Source: Clostridium sp. (GTDB lineage Bacteria > Bacillota > Clostridia > Clostridiales > Clostridiaceae). From it: DNA of 64,000 nucleotides. The translations under genes were made by a program, and so were the position numbers. Positions 61,966 to 64,000 of this stretch are shown piece by piece. The notes under the pieces were generated by a model, which saw only the letters and a list, made by a program, of their open reading frames with translations, ran no database searches and had not been told where the DNA came from. The stretch is taken from the NCBI RefSeq assembly GCF_026168755.1, contig NZ_JAPFDR010000002.1:1-64000 (forward strand), given 5' to 3'. Every line of letters starts with the position of its first letter. The first letter of the stretch is position 1.

Positions 61966-62397
61966 TTATTGTAGATTTATTAATTCCTTTATGTCTAATA
62001 CTCTATCAGCACCTAAAATATATTTTGCAATATTAAATAACTCTTTATCCTCTGTAACTAAATTTATATCATCATTAATATAACAAGCATATAACTGTAA
62101 TAAATCATTTTGAGATAAGTTATTACTATTAAATTTATCCTTAGCCTTATAATCAAATATCATATAAAACCCACTTATATTTTCCTTTTCAACATCTATA
62201 CTATATGGTAATAAATCACAAAATCTCTCACTTAAAACTTCTTTTCTTCTATACTCTTTTGTTTCTTTTATAGCTAATTCATTTAATATTTCTTTTAATA
62301 TAAGCACCTTATTTTCTTTTAGTAGTTTATCTAAACTTTGATTATCCTTATCCCAAAGCTTAATTATTATATTAGTATCTAATAAATATTTTTTCAT
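61966..62397 (-). CDS. PIN-domain ribonuclease-like protein, 143 aa
   Basis: 'MKKYLLDTNIIIKLW' with the first acidic residue at Asp7, Glu near residue 39, and a C-terminal 'NDLLQLYACYINDDINLVTEDKELFNIA' with the other acidic residues of a PIN domain. VapC-type toxins look like this, but no antitoxin gene is adjacent on either side, so it is an orphan or acts differently. The gap 62398-62585 is AT-rich with nothing recognised. Confidence 0.75.
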   Translation of the reverse strand: MKKYLLDTNIIIKLWDKDNQSLDKLLKENKVLILKEILNELAIKETKEYRRKEVLSERFCDLLPYSIDVEKENISGFYMIFDYKAKDKFNSNNLSQNDLLQLYACYINDDINLVTEDKELFNIAKYILGADRVLDIKELINLQ

Positions 62398-62585
62398 TTG
62401 TCCTTCTCCTTTTATAACATAATCATTTTAATTATAAACAAATATCTCCAAATATAAAATATAATTAAATTCATTTCATATTTCTTTTAAATCATTACTA
62501 GTATATTGGTAGCCTAAGTCACTCTATAATATTAATTTCTTACTTTTATTTATACAATCTGAAGATTAATTTAAAAGTAATAACT

Positions 62586-62627
62586 AAAAAAATAAGGTAA
62601 CTCTAATTAATTGCCAAGAGTTACCTT
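62586..62627 (-). terminator. Terminator after the 123-aa gene
   Basis: Minus strand perfect 11-bp stem AAGGTAACTCT / AGAGTTACCTT, 12-base loop, then seven T. Confidence 0.9.
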
Positions 62628-62640
62628 TAAATGTTAATTA

Positions 62641-63012
62641 TTATGCACAAGAATTTGTTTTTTTATCTACTTCTGAATAATAGTTTATTATATTTATTAT
62701 AAAATTTCTTGTATCAAAATTTAATTTTTTTGTGCTTGAAATCTCTTTAACTGAAAATTGTTTTGTAAAAAAACTATATGCTAATTCAGCTAAAAATCTT
62801 GATGTACTTACTATTCTTGAATCATTTAATAATTCTTTAAACATTATATTTGTTCCTACTATATATTCCTTAGCAACTGTATAAACTTCGTTAATACTTA
62901 ATAATTTTAATACTATATATAAATCTTTATTTAATTTTCCCATAAAGTTTTGAACTATTTCAACATAATTTTTTTCATGATATGAATCTACAAACTGTAA
63001 GTTTTTTCCCAT
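62641..63012 (-). CDS. Hypothetical protein, 123 aa, possibly DUF6075-like
   Basis: Helical protein, 'NLQFVDSYHEKNYVEIVQNF' then 'DLYIVLKLLSINEVYTVAKEYI', reminiscent of DUF6075 proteins of clostridia, but I am not sure of that. Ends Asn-Ser-Cys-Ala. Stand-alone gene with its own terminator. Function unknown. Confidence 0.6.
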   Translation of the reverse strand: MGKNLQFVDSYHEKNYVEIVQNFMGKLNKDLYIVLKLLSINEVYTVAKEYIVGTNIMFKELLNDSRIVSTSRFLAELAYSFFTKQFSVKEISSTKKLNFDTRNFIINIINYYSEVDKKTNSCA

Positions 63013-63180
63013 ATTAAATCACCTCTATAAATATTTTAATTAATCAATTTGTCAATTGGGTTACAATCTTCTTAATTTATTCTTAAATATTATTAACTTT
63101 TTTATTAACATAATAAACTTTTCCCCTTTTTATTATACTGTATAAATCACCCGTTGTAAATGTTTACTTAATCTTTCAAG

Positions 63181-63229
63181 TAGAACTCTATTTCCTAATT
63201 AACAATATTAATTTGAAAATAGAGTTCTA
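63181..63229. repeat. Perfect 13-bp inverted repeat between two unknown genes
   Basis: TAGAACTCTATTT (63181-63193) and its inverse (63217-63229), with further partial pairing of the AT-rich centre, giving a long hairpin just after the 63238 gene stop on the minus strand. No T tract follows. A terminator without a U tail or an element remnant are both possible. Confidence 0.7.
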
Positions 63230-63237
63230 ACACACTT

Positions 63238-64000
63238 TTATTTTTTAAACTTTAATCCAAACTTATCTTTTAATCTTGTCCATATATTTGAATCATAATC
63301 ATCATCATCTTCTTCATCTATATAATATTGATCTCTTTCTTTATATTCCTCTTTTGAATTGTTAAATTCATAGCTTTGTTCTTGTTTATTATCAAAAATA
63401 TTTTCTTTTTCTATATTTTGAATTTTAAACTCATTATCCTTTGACAACTTAATATTCAGACCTAATACATATATAGAACTTTCTAACATATATAGTTTTT
63501 CTGTAGTATTGCAATATAAACCTTCAACTAGCTTATAACTTTCCTTATCTCTTTCTTTAACCCACCCTTTTAAAGTTAAACTCCCTTCTCCTTGTTTTAT
63601 ATCTTTAATAGAATATACTCCATCAAAAACTTTATATGAAATACTCTTAATTTTATCTATTATTTTACCTCTTAAAATTGTATCTAATCCATTGAACAAA
63701 TTTTTATTATCTATTATTTTCATTGAAACTGTTTCTTTTGCCTGCTGATATATAGGATATTCTTTTTCTTGTATTAACATCATTAATAACTTTACTTCAT
63801 TAACATCAGAATAATAAAACTCATTTATTACGTTACTTTTCTCAAGTAATTCTTCTAATTTATTATAAAAATATCCTAAGTACAACAACAATATTTTTTC
63901 TTCATTTGTTATATTAGCTTCTATAAACTCTATTTTACCTAATATTTCATTTAAAATTTCTATAGACTGATAATTTTTATTTTCTATAAATACTGATTTT
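63238..64000 (-). CDS. Hypothetical protein, C-terminal 254 residues, partial at the window edge
   Basis: The frame stays open to position 64000 with no ATG; the first in-window TTG triplets (near 63890) lie in mid-sequence ('EEKILLLYLGYFYNKLEELLEKS'), so the true start is outside. Helical N-terminal part, a beta-rich centre ('GEGSLTLKGWVKERDKES') and an acidic C-terminal stretch (Asp/Glu/Tyr) before a basic end. Unrecognised. Confidence 0.6.
   Translation of the reverse strand, partial: KSVFIENKNYQSIEILNEILGKIEFIEANITNEEKILLLYLGYFYNKLEELLEKSNVINEFYYSDVNEVKLLMMLIQEKEYPIYQQAKETVSMKIIDNKNLFNGLDTILRGKIIDKIKSISYKVFDGVYSIKDIKQGEGSLTLKGWVKERDKESYKLVEGLYCNTTEKLYMLESSIYVLGLNIKLSKDNEFKIQNIEKENIFDNKQEQSYEFNNSKEEYKERDQYYIDEEDDDDYDSNIWTRLKDKFGLKFKK

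Overview
The window is very AT-rich, low-GC Firmicute DNA that reads as Clostridium sensu stricto. Signs are the AT-rich codon use, strong GGAGG-type ribosome binding sites, an LPXTG-anchored GH84 hexosaminidase, a FliB-like protein, a glycine riboswitch and clostridial phage genes. No rRNA or species-defining gene is present, so I stop at genus level.

Positions 1-32205 are a Siphovirus-like, HK97-type prophage, cut off at the left edge because the holin, endolysin and left attachment site are not in the window. Most genes run on the minus strand. From right to left they are: the lysogeny block on the plus strand (CI-like repressor, ImmA-like protease, small ORF, serine integrase); a divergent operator region; Cro-like, ORF6N and Bro-N regulators; an early region (AbrB-like protein, Spo0E-like/HTH fusion, Gam-like, ERF, DnaD-like, DnaC-like, RuvC-like, HNH homing endonuclease, SSB); a sigma-region-4-like late regulator; a tRNA and terminator; and the late genes (HNH, terminases, portal, protease, capsid, connectors, tail tube, tail chaperones, tape measure, tail spike). 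The two tail chaperone frames are joined by a textbook -1 frameshift heptamer (A AAA AAC). The tape-measure gene carries an apparent one-base frameshift near its 3' end.

Positions 32206-41735 are host DNA. An arsC-like gene with its own promoter and palindromic operator abuts the integrase. It is followed by a lysR gene with an internal deletion and a nitroreductase lacking its 5' end, which together form a decayed locus. Next come an intact ferredoxin-nitroreductase, a heterodimeric ABC exporter, an ECF-type S component, a FliB-family protein and an unknown protein.

Positions 41895-60552 hold a 2002-residue sortase-anchored enzyme with two GH84 catalytic modules under a cre-like promoter, then an eight-gene minus-strand operon. 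The operon encodes a large membrane/exported protein, an ABC-2 ATPase and permease, a coiled-coil membrane protein with a Gly/Ser/Gln-rich linker, a MoxR AAA+ ATPase, a DUF58 protein and two VWA membrane proteins. The gene order suggests one envelope-associated machine whose substrate is unknown.

Positions 60553-64000 hold tRNA-Cys, a tandem glycine riboswitch controlling a UPF0126 membrane protein, a PIN-domain protein without an antitoxin neighbour, and two unknown proteins, the last one running off the right edge. Several perfect 13-14 bp inverted repeats lie in the host intergenic spaces.
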